NCBI RefSeq assembly: GCF_036785885.1
Contig: NC_092316.1
Span: forward strand, 50,601,001 to 50,665,000
DNA: 64,000 bases
Direction: 5' to 3'
Origin: Coffea arabica
Lineage: Eukaryota; Streptophyta; Magnoliopsida; Gentianales; Rubiaceae
Shown: piece by piece, positions 1 through 12,421 of the stretch
Layout of the letters: every line of letters begins with the position of its first letter
Numbering within the stretch: position 1 is the first letter of the stretch
The notes under the pieces: generated by a model
Databases searched by the model: none
Told to the model about the DNA's origin: nothing
The model's input: the letters and a program-made list of their open reading frames with translations, nothing else
Translations under genes and position numbers: made by a program

Positions 1-503
1 TTACATTTATATGGATGTTGTACAGATGCAGCTAAATTGATTGAATCTGCTATTTTCTTTGAAACAAAATAACTTTGTCGTGAATTGAACCCTATGCCCC
101 ATCCAAATATTGAGTACAAAACAAATACAAACTATTTAACCACTGAGGTTGGTCCAATGATCAAGGAAGAGCTCTTAAGGATCTATCCGTTGTTAGGTTT
201 AGAGTGTAGTTGGGGATAGGAAGGGTATGGAACGGCGTGGAAGGGTAAAGAAGAAGAAGAAGAAGAATATAAACTATTCTGAAATTAGACTGAGTTTCAT
301 GCATATTCATCTGCATACAAAAAGATGGAACCGTTGGTCATTCAAATTAACTTTTGAACTTATAGACGTTCAAATAAAAATAAAGTGCCAGACAAATGGG
401 GAAAAACTATTCGTGAATGATTAGTTGATGCAAAATGAACTTTAACTTGGTACGCCCATTATAAATCCAGAACACGGAAGAATTGCTGGAATCAGATACT
501 TAC

Positions 504-558
504 TGGAGAAGAAAAGAAAGATCAAGAAAAAGACACCAATGAATTTCCTCATGTCCAT
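504..558 (-). CDS. Plant defensin, copy 1, exon 1 only (exon 2 lies left of the window)
   Basis: First coding exon of a two-exon plant defensin gene read leftward. Its 55 bases encode the start Met and the hydrophobic signal-peptide core (18 codons plus one base) and end at a GTAAGT donor. The same 55 bases occur in the two complete copies at 16677-16731 and 50993-51047. The intron runs off the left edge; by comparison with copy 2, exon 2 lies roughly 170-340 bp outside. A TATA box lies at 642-651. Whether this copy is intact cannot be judged here. Confidence 0.75.
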
Positions 559-641
559 CCTAAGCTTCAGTTGTTTTTCTTCTTATCTTCCTTTCTAGTT
601 CAACCTTGTCAGAAAAATTTGTTTTGGTGCAGATGATCGAG

Positions 642-651
642 CCCTTATATA
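642..651 (-). promoter_or_regulatory. TATA box of defensin copy 1
   Basis: TATATAAGGG on the minus strand, about 85 bp upstream of the defensin start codon at 558. It is conserved in the other two copies (16815-16824 and 51131-51140). Position and sequence fit a plant TATA box with a roughly 55-60 nt leader. Confidence 0.6.
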
Positions 652-882
652 ACATATAGATTGGCAAAGATAATCATCATGGAAAGATTAGATATTGGTG
701 GTAAAATTTGGTATGCGTATATATTTATACCAAAATATCTCATTTTCCTTTTATTTGTGGTAACTTGCTCAATTTATCCTTTGATGCCTCTAGATGCACG
801 TATAAATTTATATCAAAATATCTCATTTTCCTTTTATTTGGGGTAACTTAATCGATTTATCCCTGAATTTCTCTAGATGCAC

Positions 883-964
883 GGACGTCCGATAAAATTG
901 AAATGATACAGAGAAGATTAGCATGACCCTCGCACAAGAATAATACGTACAAATCGAGAAATGG
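883..964 (+). pseudogene. U6 snRNA fossil, copy 1
   Basis: An 82-base stretch that aligns without gaps to the body of plant U6 spliceosomal RNA, from the GGAC after the 5' stem loop to the GAGAAATGG before the 3' end. The ACAGAGA box and adjoining AGC are intact. The first nucleotides of U6 and the terminal T-run (Pol III stop) are absent, and no USE-type promoter is seen, so it is called a pseudogene. Most differences from the canonical plant sequence are C-to-T or G-to-A transitions, as expected for methylated silent DNA. Identical copies lie at 17056 and 51372. Confidence 0.8.
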
Positions 965-1570
965 ATGATGTCTCCAGATGTGCACTCGTTTGTGGCAGAT
1001 GAACACAAGTGTGGTTGTTCTCGAGCTAACTTTTCTAAATATTAAATAAATTTATTGTCCACACTTTTTTTTATGTTAATCAATAACATAGTATCCAAAT
1101 ATTAAAGGCACAAATCAGTTGAATATCATATGAAAGACTTTATGGATGGATAACTATTAGCGTGAAACTGTTGCTGAAGGATGTCAACTTATTCACTTTC
1201 TCTGTCTTGTATAAAAGGGTCCCTAATATTGGCAACTTGGCATAATTATTTTTCCACAAAAGAACGAAAGAATTGGTATGATTTTGGTAATTAAGCATAT
1301 GATATGCGTAAAAGTTGCCTTTTCTTTTCAAATTTGTTGTCATTGTTAATTGCCTAATCCCTTGGCTAACGCTAGTTGCTCCTAAAGACAAGATTTTATT
1401 TCATGAATATATTATTTCCTGCTTTCCTTTTTTTTTCTTTTTTTCTTTTCCCTTTGTGTTATTTTGCCGTTTAATATGTGCTGTTTATTTTGGTATCCGG
1501 CTAAAATCCTTCCAAAATAAAGTAACCGGAAGTATTTCTCCCTTATATTTATACACTTTTCTTAAGTAAA
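965..1570. other. Non-coding flank of defensin unit 1
   Basis: AT-rich DNA between the U6 fossil and the Helitron-like terminus, repeated nearly unchanged at 17138-17731 and 51454-52018. The short ORFs here are not conserved proteins; I see no gene. Confidence 0.6.
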
Positions 1571-1598
1571 CTAGTTTTGTACCCATTCGTTGAATGGG
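1571..1598 (-). mobile_element. Helitron-like 3' terminus (unit 1)
   Basis: Read on the minus strand: a perfect 7-bp stem (1592-1598 with 1582-1588, 3-nt loop), 7 nt of spacer, then CTAG at 1574-1571 followed by T. This matches the Helitron 3' rule of a short hairpin followed by CTRR inserted 5' of T. The corresponding site in unit 3 (52640/52641) reads AAA|TTT with no such end, like an empty A^T target. The 5' end (TC) was not found, so element extent is unknown. The hairpin-to-CTAG spacing is slightly short for the family. Confidence 0.5.
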
Positions 1599-2383
1599 AA
1601 TTGTTTAAAAATAATAAAATATTTAGTGTAGTTCATAAAAATATTTGCATAAAATACAAACTTATTGTATAATCTATTATAACATTTCTTAAATACATTA
1701 CTATGTGCACATTGTTATTCAAAAATAGTCTTATGATGTAAATTTAAACATCTAATTCAGTGATTAATAATTCAAAAATGCAAAAAAAAAAAACATTCAA
1801 CAATATGATAACATTCAAAAACTTGAAAATAGACAAGATCAATCTTGGCTGATCTTCTGTAAACAAAAGAATGGCCAACCCGTTACCAAAACATCAATTT
1901 TGGTACTTAATATAAATGGTTTAAAGGTTAATGTGAAAAGAAAAGAACCTGAATGAAATATTAATAAAAGATCAGAATTCAAAATCAATCAAGTCATAGG
2001 AACATAGCAACCTTCTAAATCTGTTCACGGCTAATAGAAGCAAAATGAAAACATAAGATGTATTTTGCTCTTAAGTCAAAAACATAAAAAATCTAAATAG
2101 TCTGACATATATTGCATGACGTGAACTGCTGTATGACAATAAACTTGATGCCTTGCAATTTATGTAATTAGTGACACCTTGTTGTTCTTTAGAAGCTTTC
2201 TATCAAAGTCTTAAAAAAAACATTGAAAACTGCACAAAATTTTTTTAAACCCAGAAACCTAAAAAATAAAAAAAAAAATTAGTGCATTGTTGAAGACAAT
2301 TAATAAATTGTCAAAGGCAATTAAAAAATCTTGTGAAAACACATAATTTAAAAGGCCACTTTTAAATCATTAACCAAAAAGCA
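1599..2383. other. AT-rich spacer between Helitron-like end and LINE
   Basis: No gene seen. It is repeated with scattered differences at about 17760-18542. It may be body sequence of the Helitron-like element. Confidence 0.5.
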
Positions 2384-2398
2384 ATATGTGTTCTACTT
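2384..2398. repeat. Target-site duplication of the LINE (3' side)
   Basis: atatgtgttctactt abuts the poly(A) end of the LINE. The same 15 bases recur at 12509-12523 beyond its 5' end, fixing both ends of the insertion. Confidence 0.85.
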
Positions 2399-4696
2399 TT
2401 TTTTGTTAAAATATATTTATTTTTATTAGAAGTAATACAAGAGTACAATGTTACATAGACCTAATTTTTCAAATTGAAGGCATTCCTAGCCTATCAAGGC
2501 GAATTGCTCCACGAGCCATTGTTGGAAACGTATTAAATGTCTCGTATATCTTGATTTGCTGGTCTGGATGAAATACACCCACATTGGATAACACATCAGC
2601 CACCTTGTTCGCTTCCCTGTAACAATGTGAAAAACGATCCGGATCTTCCATAAACTGCCAAATCTGTCTGATAATCCGTCGGATGTGCCAGGGACATTGA
2701 CTGCAATGCTGAAGAATTCCAATTAATAGCAAAGAATCCGATTGCACATAGATATTCCGAAAGCTCCTCTGTGCACATGTTTGAAGACCAATAAGGAGGG
2801 CACGAGCCTCTGCACGAAGACATGTAGTTTCCCCAAAATATGCCAAAAAACCAATCAAAAGTAGGCCATTTGAATCCCGAAGAACTCCACCGCCTCCACC
2901 CACTCCTGGATTACCCTTAGAACATCCGTCTGTATTAAGTGTGAACCATCCAGATTCCTTCGTTTCCCATCGAATAAGTTTGTATGTGATCCCAACATCA
3001 GATGAGTTCGGCTAATCATACAAATGATAAAATGACTGTACTCGTCCCACTTTTTTGAAATGTATCTCCACAATGGATTGGATTTCTGAGAAAATGGCTT
3101 GACAAATGACATTCGACCGCATCTGGACATTCTCAAACATTGCTTAATTTCTTGCCTTCCAAATTTGCCAACATACTACAGTAGGAAGTAGTCGTCCAAT
3201 AAACCGTCTTATATCAGAATCATATGATTTCAACCACCAACCCACTATGCGAGATCTCAAATATGACCCTGATACTTGGAGTCCACATGAAGCCCCAAAA
3301 TAATTCCAAACTGTTAAAGCTATATTGCCATTGGAGAATAAATGTTCAATTGACTCTTCAGATGCCGATTGGCAGCAAAAACACTTTGAGGGTAAATGAA
3401 AACCAAAGTTTCGTAACCTATCCGGTATCGGCAACCTACCCAGCAACAATCGTAACATGAAGAATGAGGCTTTCAAAGGAAGACGGGGATGCCAGATTCT
3501 ATCAAAAACCATTGATGTGTTTCGGGCTTGCCTAATTTCCCGAAAAGCTGAAGCTACAGTGAAATTTCCAGAAATTGTGGGCATCCATATGACTTCAGCT
3601 TCGCCGCGCTCTTCCGGGAGCGGGTGGTTCAAAATGGAGTTAACCATTTCACGTGGCAGATACTGATATAACCGATTCGCATCTCATTACCCATTAGTTA
3701 TGAAATTGCCAAACGACAAGTTTGGGAGTACCGTAGCTCGTAAGAACAGCGTACCACCCCCCAACCAATTGTCATACCAAAAATGACATGCTCCGTCTTT
3801 AGCAACCCATAACATAGAAAGTTCCACTTGTCGACTCACATTCACCATTCTTCTCCAGAGTGCCGAGTCCATGTTCTGATTTCTACCTGACAGGGATGTA
3901 GTCGTCTACAATATTTTGCTTTCATAAACTTAGCCCATAACGACGATCCCTTTCTGAAGTTCCACCACAACTTGAATGAAAAGGCTGAATAGACATCCTT
4001 TAACCTTCAAAATCCGACTCCTCCTTCCTCTATAGCACATTTGAGACCAACGTATCCAGTGATACTTGGTATCCTCGGGTGATGATCTCCATAGGAAATT
4101 CGAGAAGGCATTGTCTATAGTTCTAAATACCTTTGCTGGGATAATCGCCGCTGATAGCAGATGCATTGGCATCGATGCTAATACATGTTTGATTAGAACT
4201 ATCTTGCCTCCAAACGATAGCATCCTTGACTTCCATGACATAATTCTTCCTAGAATAGACTGACACACTTCCCCAAAATATGATGATTTACACCTTCCGA
4301 AGTAAAATGGGAATCCTAGATAACGTATTGGAAAAGAATGCCAGGTAAAACCAATGATACGTTCAATAACCTTTCGTCTCGCCGGTGACAATGATGGATG
4401 AACCAAATAACAGCTTTTTTGCACATTTATCATCTGCCCCGAACACCTTTGATACAATTGTATCACCTGCATGATTGTCTTTAAAGAATGTGAAGATCCA
4501 TTTGCAAATAAAAAGACATCGTCCGCAAATGCCAAATGTGTTATAGAAGGACATGCATATGGAATTTTGAAACCCACAAAACCCAATTGCATGACGAGGT
4601 TATTTAAACCTCTAGATAAAACCTCAACCCCTATAATGAATAAAGTAGGCGATAATGGGTCACCCTGACGAAGTCCTTTCAAAGACTTAAAGAAAC

Positions 4697-4701
4697 CATA
4701 C
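4697..4701. repeat. 5-bp target duplication of LTR insert, left copy
   Basis: catac here and catat at 8775-8779 flank the insert. The uninterrupted unit 2 reads catat once at the matching point (about 20866), so the C is a later substitution. Confidence 0.7.
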
Positions 4702-7700
4702 TGTGAGAACCCGAAAATTTTCTTATTTTTATAGAATATTACTGGAATATTTAAATGATTATTCACTCATTTTCTTCGAATTATTTATTTCGACCATTTT
4801 AAATCCATTTATATGGAATGACACCTCTTTATATTTTTAAAGTGTTTTGTTGAAAAATTCGCTTTTCGAAAATTTGTTTAGTCCGGAACGACGGGTGCAC
4901 GTTTTTCTAGGCTATACTTGAATCGGGAGTGTATTAATATTGGAGAATTAAGAACGATCAATAATAGATTAAGAAAGGTTAATGGAGGAATTAATACTCA
5001 ATTCATGTGAGGACTTGTAAAATTATTATTTTAAAATCCCTAATTTTGGCTAAATTAATTATTTATTTGGATTTTTGCCACGAATAATATTTTCTAGCCT
5101 TATTAGACCTAAGTACATGGTTTTATAGTTTTGTTATATTTTTAAAGTGTCTCGTTTCAAAAATTATTTTCTTATAAGCTTGTTTAGTGAAAAGGTGAAA
5201 ACGTGTCCAAACACTTTAGTCAATTGGGAATACAATAAACTCGAAAATTTGAGGCATATACAATGGTCCTAAAATAGGTAAATTTAGGTTTAAGTACTCA
5301 AGTGATAGTTAGTGGTACGATCGTTATAAGAATTTCTCGAATGTTTCATTTTATTGCACCTAAATTGGAAATACGTGTTTTCACGTGCGTGCTTAATTGA
5401 GGGATTTTGGACCATTATTTTGGGACAATTAAGAATGAATAATATTTATATGAATGTAAGTGCCCTAGAGGTTTAGTGCACTAGTGCAACAAACTTAAGA
5501 GAAATCGAGCACAAAACGCGCGCATATACGCACCTTTTGCGGTTGATTTTTGTGCCATTAAAATATTAGACGTCAAACTTTATTTGTACGCAAAGGAATC
5601 AGATCAAAACATCCCTCTTTTCCTCTCATTCTGGCCGAGCAACAGCTGAAGCAAAACACCTTCAAATTTTGCAAATTTCACCTCCAAATCTTGCTCAAAC
5701 CTCCACCAAATTCAACCAAAATTTAACTACACTTAACTCAACACTTGGGAAGTCCATCTAGCTGCAAAAGAAAGGAGCTCTCCACGGTTTTCTTCAGGCT
5801 TCAAAGGGCCGAAAATTCTGACTTGACCAACCATCAAAGTAGGTAATGATCCAATACCTTAAACTTGTCCTATGGAAGTTAAATTACACTTATAAGCTTG
5901 AATTTGCATATGGGTTGTGGTTGATGTTGGAGAAATTGGAAAAGTGGGCTCTATGAATTCCCACTCTTGGGTTGTTGCTGATTTTATGCTTGATGATGTT
6001 TATAATGTCGGATTAGTGTTTAAGTTAGTGGTTTGTTGAAGGAAAATTGCTGGAAACTCACGTTGGGTGCAAAGGCTAAATCTGACCATTTTGCCCCTGC
6101 TTTGTTCGGCCACTTTAATGTAGAAATTTGAGGATCTAATGGCTTGATTGTGTTGTTTACATGTTGTAGAAGTTGTGTACAAATTTTCATTGAAAAATGT
6201 TGAGTTTTGGTTGATCAAAAGAATTTATTTCCCAAAGCTGGTAATCTGGAAACGGTTGCCGTCGTAACCAGACCAGTGTTCGTATTTCGTCCATAACTCC
6301 GTACTTCGACATCGAAATCAAGTTTCGTTAGCGGCATTTGAAACTAGACATACCCATCTTTCCAACGGTATATAATGCACGTTCTGGTTCCATGTGTGTG
6401 AACCGCACCACTCTTCTAAATTCAGCTGCCCTGTTTCTCCGTTCTGCCGAAATGATTTGATGATGCTGCAACTCTAGGCTTAATTTCGAGCCAGTTGCAT
6501 GCTGAAACTTAAAACGATTTCTTCTGTGAAATTTTAGCCCTATGAATGTATTTTCTAACAGTATCAACCATGCTCAATTCCGAGTTAAATTGAGTGAGTT
6601 ATGATCAAAATACGGTGACCGCCCTGTTCTTGAAAACCCTTGGATCTGGACAGATTTGATGTGAGACTTGTTGTGGTTCTACTAAATCAAATTCTTGGTG
6701 TTAAACACCTACCCAATGTACCATGAATGTTCCATAAACATTCATTTCACATATGAACCATGATTGGAGGATTTTCTTAGCCAAACGATTGGATTTGGGA
6801 AGAAAAGGATTAAAGGCAGATTGCCTTAAGAATTTTTCCAAACTTTGGTTGGTTGGTTAACCACCTTTCCGAAGGTATTTTTCTACGAAATTTGATAGAG
6901 AGATACCCTTCTTATAGGAGTATTACACTGCCAATTTTGGTATCAATCCAAGTTCGTTTCAATACCTAACTAAACTTCCAATGTTGGAAGTTCAAATCTG
7001 GAAATTCTTCTCCAGTTTTGAATTTTCCCCAACTTTGAGCTGCCGTATCTCGGTACTCAAAACTCCGATTCTTGATCTTCTTGTTCCGTCCTAAACCTCA
7101 CTTTCAACTCTAATTGATTTACAAATTTCAGAGGTTGATTGGCAACGTGTGAATTTTGCCGAATTTTCAAAGTTGGCCAAAATCCAACTTAATTCTGCCT
7201 TGTGAACCGAGACAGTACCTTCAAGCTCATTTTTGAGAACTCTCCACTTTGATTCATGGAAAAGTGCTTTCTAGGAACTTGTAGTAATTTCTAAGAGGTT
7301 TCCAACGGTATAAAGTTTTCCAATTCTCGACTTATGTCGAGTGAGTTACGATTTTTCAAAGATTTATAATAAAACTAGAATTTTCCAACTTTCAAGGAAA
7401 TAGAGTTTTTCAAGAACTCTTTATTCTTTTGATATTATCTGAACATTTTATCCCCGATTTCCTAGATAAAAACTTAAATACTTTTGAACGTTATCAAATC
7501 CCACTCGAATCTCGATTTACAAGTAATTAAAGTTCCTTTTCACAAAATTCCCTAAATTATAATAGTGCACGAATTATTTATCGATAATTGGGTGGTGTGA
7601 ATAATAATTCACTATTATTTGCTCAGGCGCACACGAGAACCTTCAAGAGGATCCCACGGTGGAAGCTTGAACTTTTCTTGACCTTACTTATACCTAATAC

Positions 7701-8774
7701 TTGGTGAGTGCCAGGTGTATGTAAACTTGTTACATGTTTAATTGTTATTAATGATTGGAAATCTTGAAAGTGGAGTTGAGTGTGTACTTTACCACACTCG
7801 TTCTCATTAGAAATGAAATTTTAATGATTGAAATATATTGAATGAATGATTGAAATGCATTGAATGAATGATTGAAATGTATTGAATGAATGAATGAAAT
7901 GTAATGGTATGCTATAGCTGCATACGTCGTTAGAGTGAATCTCCTCGACACAAAAGTGCACATGGGGACGCCCAAATCTCATTGACCGACCTTGGACTCG
8001 AGCCGGCATGGGTTTGGTCGGGAAACTTGGTAAGCCATGAGATATATAAGCTTGACCTAGTGAGAGGTCTTGCTTGGCATACTCGAGTAGTATCGCCACA
8101 AACAAATGACAGGCGGGCCCGATACAGGGGTATGTAAGGTGAAAGGAGACAGGTTAAATAGAGTTCTACGGACTAAATCTACCCGATTGACGGAGTGTCA
8201 ATTCGTGGAGGTTATTGAATGTGCAAGTAGAATATAGCTCCTGAGGGCTCCAGTATTCTTGAATTGTTTCTGGTTATATTTCCAGTAAATTGTTAATTAC
8301 TAAAATATGATTGCTTGACTTGTAAATTGAGATTGTTATTTGAGCAATGTGCTTGCATGTGTGTTCTTGGCCTCACGAGCGTTTTGCTCACCCTGTAAAT
8401 TTGTTTTCCTTAACAGGACTGGATCTGGGGACGTATTGGAGAAACCCTCCTGATGTACTTTTGTTTAGGGTTTCTATCATCATTTTGACTATGCCTCTTG
8501 GTTTTGGGTTGTACTTTTGTAATTGGAATGTAGTACTTGGGCATGAGGTAAATTTGGGTTTAAAGTTGTACTTTGAACACCCGACGTGCGAGTTGGATAA
8601 TGGATAACTATTGTTAAGTTTGAACGCTTTCGCATTTACTGTATTTAAGTTATATACGTGTGTTGTGTAGATCGATAATAAGCTTGAATGGAATTGCTGG
8701 AATCCTGGCGAGAGCTAGGCAGGCGTTCCGCGGATACCCTTTGGTTCGCCTTAGGGAGAAGTGGGGGCGTCACA
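4702..8774 (+). mobile_element. Probable solo LTR, Gypsy Tekay/Del-like
   Basis: A 4073-bp insertion in LINE ORF2, absent from unit 2. It begins TGTGAGAACCCG and ends GGGCGTCACA, giving the TG...CA termini of an LTR, and is flanked by a 5-bp TSD. The terminal sequences and the GGTTCGCCTTAGGG motif near the end resemble long LTRs of chromovirus Tekay/Del elements as I remember them. No gag, protease, RT or integrase ORF, PBS or second LTR was seen, so a single recombined LTR fits best. A non-autonomous element with TG/CA ends is the alternative. The short ORFs inside are not protein-like. Confidence 0.7.
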
Positions 8775-10645
8775 CATATGATGACCCATTTATAATTACC
8801 GAAAACCAGACATTAGATATCAATCTCCAAACAAGATCAATGAATCTTTCCCCGAAGCCAAATCTCATCAAAACACCAATAATATGATTCCATGTCATTC
8901 GATCATATGCCTTAGACATGTCTAGCTTTATTACCATATTACCACCTCTCTTCTTTTTTTCAATACTCGATATTATCCCCTGAGCTAGCAGAAAGTTTTC
9001 TGATATATTATGACCCTTTTCAAAGCCTGTCTGCTGGGAGGAAATAATTTTTGACAAAATATAAGCCACTCTGTCTGCTAAGATTCGAGATATCAACTTG
9101 TTAAAGAAATTACACAGATTGATTGGCCTAAATTGTGAAAATTCCTGAGGATTTGACATTTTGGGAATTAGCACAATAGAGGTAGAGGTGATGAATCGAG
9201 GTAACTCAGCCCCACAGAAAAAGCTGAGTATTGCATTATAGACATCCTGGGCTACCACGTCCTATGCAAATGTAAAAAATTTTCCAGTGAATCCATCTGG
9301 GCCCGCAGCGCTGTCTCCATCCATTGACCTCACAACTCGATAGACCTCCTTAATTGAAGGAAATTCCTCCAATTTGTCATTGTCATCTTCCGAGATAATG
9401 GGCGGAATTAGATTCAGCATATCAGAAGAAGATTCCAAAGACCTCGTGAAAAGATTTGAGAAATATGATATTGCCTCATCTGCTATATCAGCATTCGTGT
9501 CCACCCAAGCACCGTTCGGTTTTTTGATGCGGTGTATCATTGTTTGAGTTCGTCTCTGCCTAACCACCGCATGAAAGTACTTTGAGTTACGATCTCCTTG
9601 TGTAAGCCATTTTATTCTGGCCTTTTGGCTCCAGAATTGCTCTTCAACTGACAGTGCATGCCGTAGTTCCACCTGAGCCTTGCTAAACTGAACTTGAAAT
9701 TCCTCCGAGTCATCTTGATCCACAGCTTCCTCTGCCCGTTAAACTGCCATTTCCGTAGATCGCACAACATCAAATATATTCCAAAATTGATGTTTATTCC
9801 AAGTTTGAATAGCCCTCCTCGTTGCCGATAATTTAGAACACAAAATACGCAAAGGAGAACCAACCACCTCTTGATTCCAAGCCTAACGAATAACCTGCAA
9901 GAGTTCGGGTTTGGTGGTCCAAAAATTCAAAAATCGGAAAGGCCGTGGCCTATTATCTGATTCAGTCGTAAAAGAAATTTTCAACGGTGAATGATCCGAA
10001 GGATGTCTTGCCAGGTGAATCACAGAAATTTTATCTGAAATATCCAAGCACTCCCCATTAATTAGAAACCTGTCCAACCTCTTTGAAATCCTGGCTCTAC
10101 CTCTCCTATTATTCGACCAAGTGAAGCTAGCTCCTGAGAAGCCTATATCAAAAACTCCAGCCTCATCCATGAAAGACATGAAATCCAACCCCTCTGCTAT
10201 AGCAAATGGATGACCACCACTCTTTTCATGAGGTGCTAAAATAACATTGAAGTCCCCCCCAATACACCAAGGAAGAGAGATTGGCTTATCACTTAATAAG
10301 TTGCACCATAGTTCTCTGTGCTCCTCCACTGAACACTTAACATGAACAAAAGACATGATAATTGGACTAGATAGCAACATACTTTGAACATGTATAGAAA
10401 TATGCTGGTCCGAGTTACCCATAATAGAACATACAAAAGGACTGCTATAAAAAATCCAAATATCACCCGAGTGATTAACAAAGACGTAATCAAATGATAA
10501 TCGTAGACGGATGGACTCCAATTTAGATACGTCTAATTTTGGTTCACAAATCACAACAAACTGAACATGGTGAATACGTACTAATTTAATCAATCTTCTT
10601 AGATTAGGGGATTTAGATACCCCTCTAATATTTTAAAATATTCCA

Positions 10646-12421
10646 CTAATCATGAGAAAGAACCTGGAATGAGTTTTGGTGTGATCTTGTTGACCTTAAC
10701 TGTCTGTCGATTGGCGTATTAACCCGCACACCTTTACCCCTCGCTTGTCGGCAATTCCTCTCAACGGCTACAGATTGGTCAATATTTAAAGGATGTACTG
10801 ATGAATCCAGGGACTTGTCACGTGGAACAACCATTCGTGGAGATAAGTTTCCTGCATTAGTTGGCAAAACAACTTCATGAGCTGTAATTGATGTGGAATT
10901 TTTAGGCTCATCCCCACGCAACTCGACATAAATATTGTTAAGTTCAGTGGTGTCGGCAATGTGATGATGTTCACCTCCAACAATTTGCTTTGCAATTGCT
11001 TTGGACCCTTCACCCTCAAGGCTGATGTAATTATAAGCCTTTTGCTTTAGCTTGTTTGATGTGTCGGCCATTTGCTTGGAGTCGATGATTTGCTGTTGGA
11101 CATCTCCACAATTGTGCTCCACTACCATCTGGGACCCTTCACAATCATAGTCATGGTGAGCGTTCAGATTAGCTGGAGTTTGCATGCCATCATCCGAAGC
11201 AGGTTGTCCATGTGCACCATCATCCAAATTTCCTGTTTGTCGACCCGCATCAGCGTTGCATTCTTCGGCAACAATTGTTTGTCCTTGGTTGGATGGTTGA
11301 GCAGGTCGATCTGAATTCTCAATTGTAGCTGGTATGGTACCTTTATCCTCTTCCGCATCAGATACTAGCACATTCTCAGAATCTTTCCCATTAATGAAAG
11401 TGTTGCTCACAGATGTGCGAACTGCCCTGATGTCATTGTTTTCATTAGATGATTCTATTTGTAAAACCACAGTAGCGTCCAATGGTTTCCCTTCGTCGTC
11501 TAGCTGAGCAGATCGAACACTCTTTGCCTTTGCACCTTTTGAGGTTCCTTCTTCAGCAATCACACCAGGTAATGGCACTTCGTCAGGAACTTTGTCATTA
11601 GAATGGGTGTTACGCACATTGTTGTTGTGTAACTGGAAATCATGTTGTAGATGCTTGGGTTGAGGTTTTTCCATCTCAGTCAAGTTCTTCTTGCAATCCG
11701 CAGTCAAATGGCCCAATCTCCAGCAACAAGAACAATAAGGAGGTATATTTTCTGGAACAATTTTTTACCAAAAACCTGATTCCCCTTCAACAGCTACCCA
11801 GATCCGTGGTATAACATGCTTCGATACGTCAATCTCCACACACACCTTGGCCACACTAGGGCGTGTCCCAGCCACCGTTGCCAAATCCAAGAACAATGGT
11901 CTCCCTACTGGAGAAAGAATGGAGAACAAAGAATGTTTATCGAAATAATGAATAGGTAAATTTGGAAGATTCACCCACACTGGTACCAGAGAAGACTTTC
12001 TATGCACATGAAACTCTCTAGTCCATCGGAATACACGCATCGGATATTTGCCCAATTGCCAGATCCCTCTCGTCCAAATCCTGTTAAAGTCTACTTCAGT
12101 AGTGCACTTAATCAAAACATGTGTATAATCCATTAATACAATAGAAACTTGGTCTTTCAGATTTAATGAAGCAAAGAACTTGCGAGTATCCTCCAACGAA
12201 GGTCTCCCATGAGAAAATTTTCCAACCAAGGCCCATCGAAACGGTGCCGCAAGTTTGTCCACATCTTCTCTGGAGAAAATGATTGCAGCTTCACCCTTAT
12301 AAACAGACGCCTGCCGAATTTGGATAGGCGATGTTAAAGGCTGTGAAAAAAAGTTGAGAAAAGGATTTTTTTTTTCTGTAGAAGACCCTTGCCCCTCAGC
12401 CGGCGGCTGAAAGGCAGCCAT
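10646..12421 (-). pseudogene. LINE ORF1 (DUF4283-like plus CCHC zinc knuckle), unit 1, one in-frame stop
   Basis: Starts at the ATG at 12421 and stays in one frame to TAG at 10646-10648, except for a TAA at 11765-11767 (codon 219). Residues about 40-210 resemble DUF4283 of plant LINE ORF1 (KGEAAIIFSREDVDKLAAPF region and the TRGIWQLGKYP and PVWVNLPNLP motifs). Directly after the internal stop comes a CX2CX4HX4C zinc knuckle (CSCCWRLGHLTADC), then a long polar, low-complexity tail. Family role: RNA-binding coat protein of the retrotransposition complex. The stop separates the DUF4283 part from the knuckle, so this copy is non-functional. Confidence 0.85.

Larger units (their letters stand above)
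2469..10653 (-). pseudogene. LINE ORF2 (endonuclease-RT-RNase H), unit 1, broken
   Basis: ORF2 starts at the ATG at 10653, overlapping the ORF1 stop. Order of domains on the minus strand: apurinic-type endonuclease (about 9950-10653, with CEPKL, GGDFN and SDHSPL motifs), reverse transcriptase (about 8780-9700, continuing at 4200-4696, with LDMSKAYD, GLRQGDPLSP and the catalytic FADD), zf-RVT (about 3150-3650) and RNase H (2469-2960). It is inactivated by a TGG-to-TAA type stop a few codons after the start, a TAG at 9259-9261, frame shifts, and the LTR insertion within RT. Family knowledge: the enzyme performs target-primed reverse transcription in the nucleus. Confidence 0.88.

Noticed and set aside
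883-964. Functional U6 snRNA gene
   Set aside because: It lacks the 5' stem start, the terminal T-run and a Pol III USE/TATA, and carries many transitions.
823-1008. 61-residue minus-strand ORF repeated in all three units
   Set aside because: It overlaps the U6 fossil and its conservation is explained by unit duplication; no protein-like features.
4702-8774. Protein-coding genes inside the LTR-like insert (e.g. ORF 8347-8607)
   Set aside because: Short, without homology features, and inside an insertion with LTR termini.
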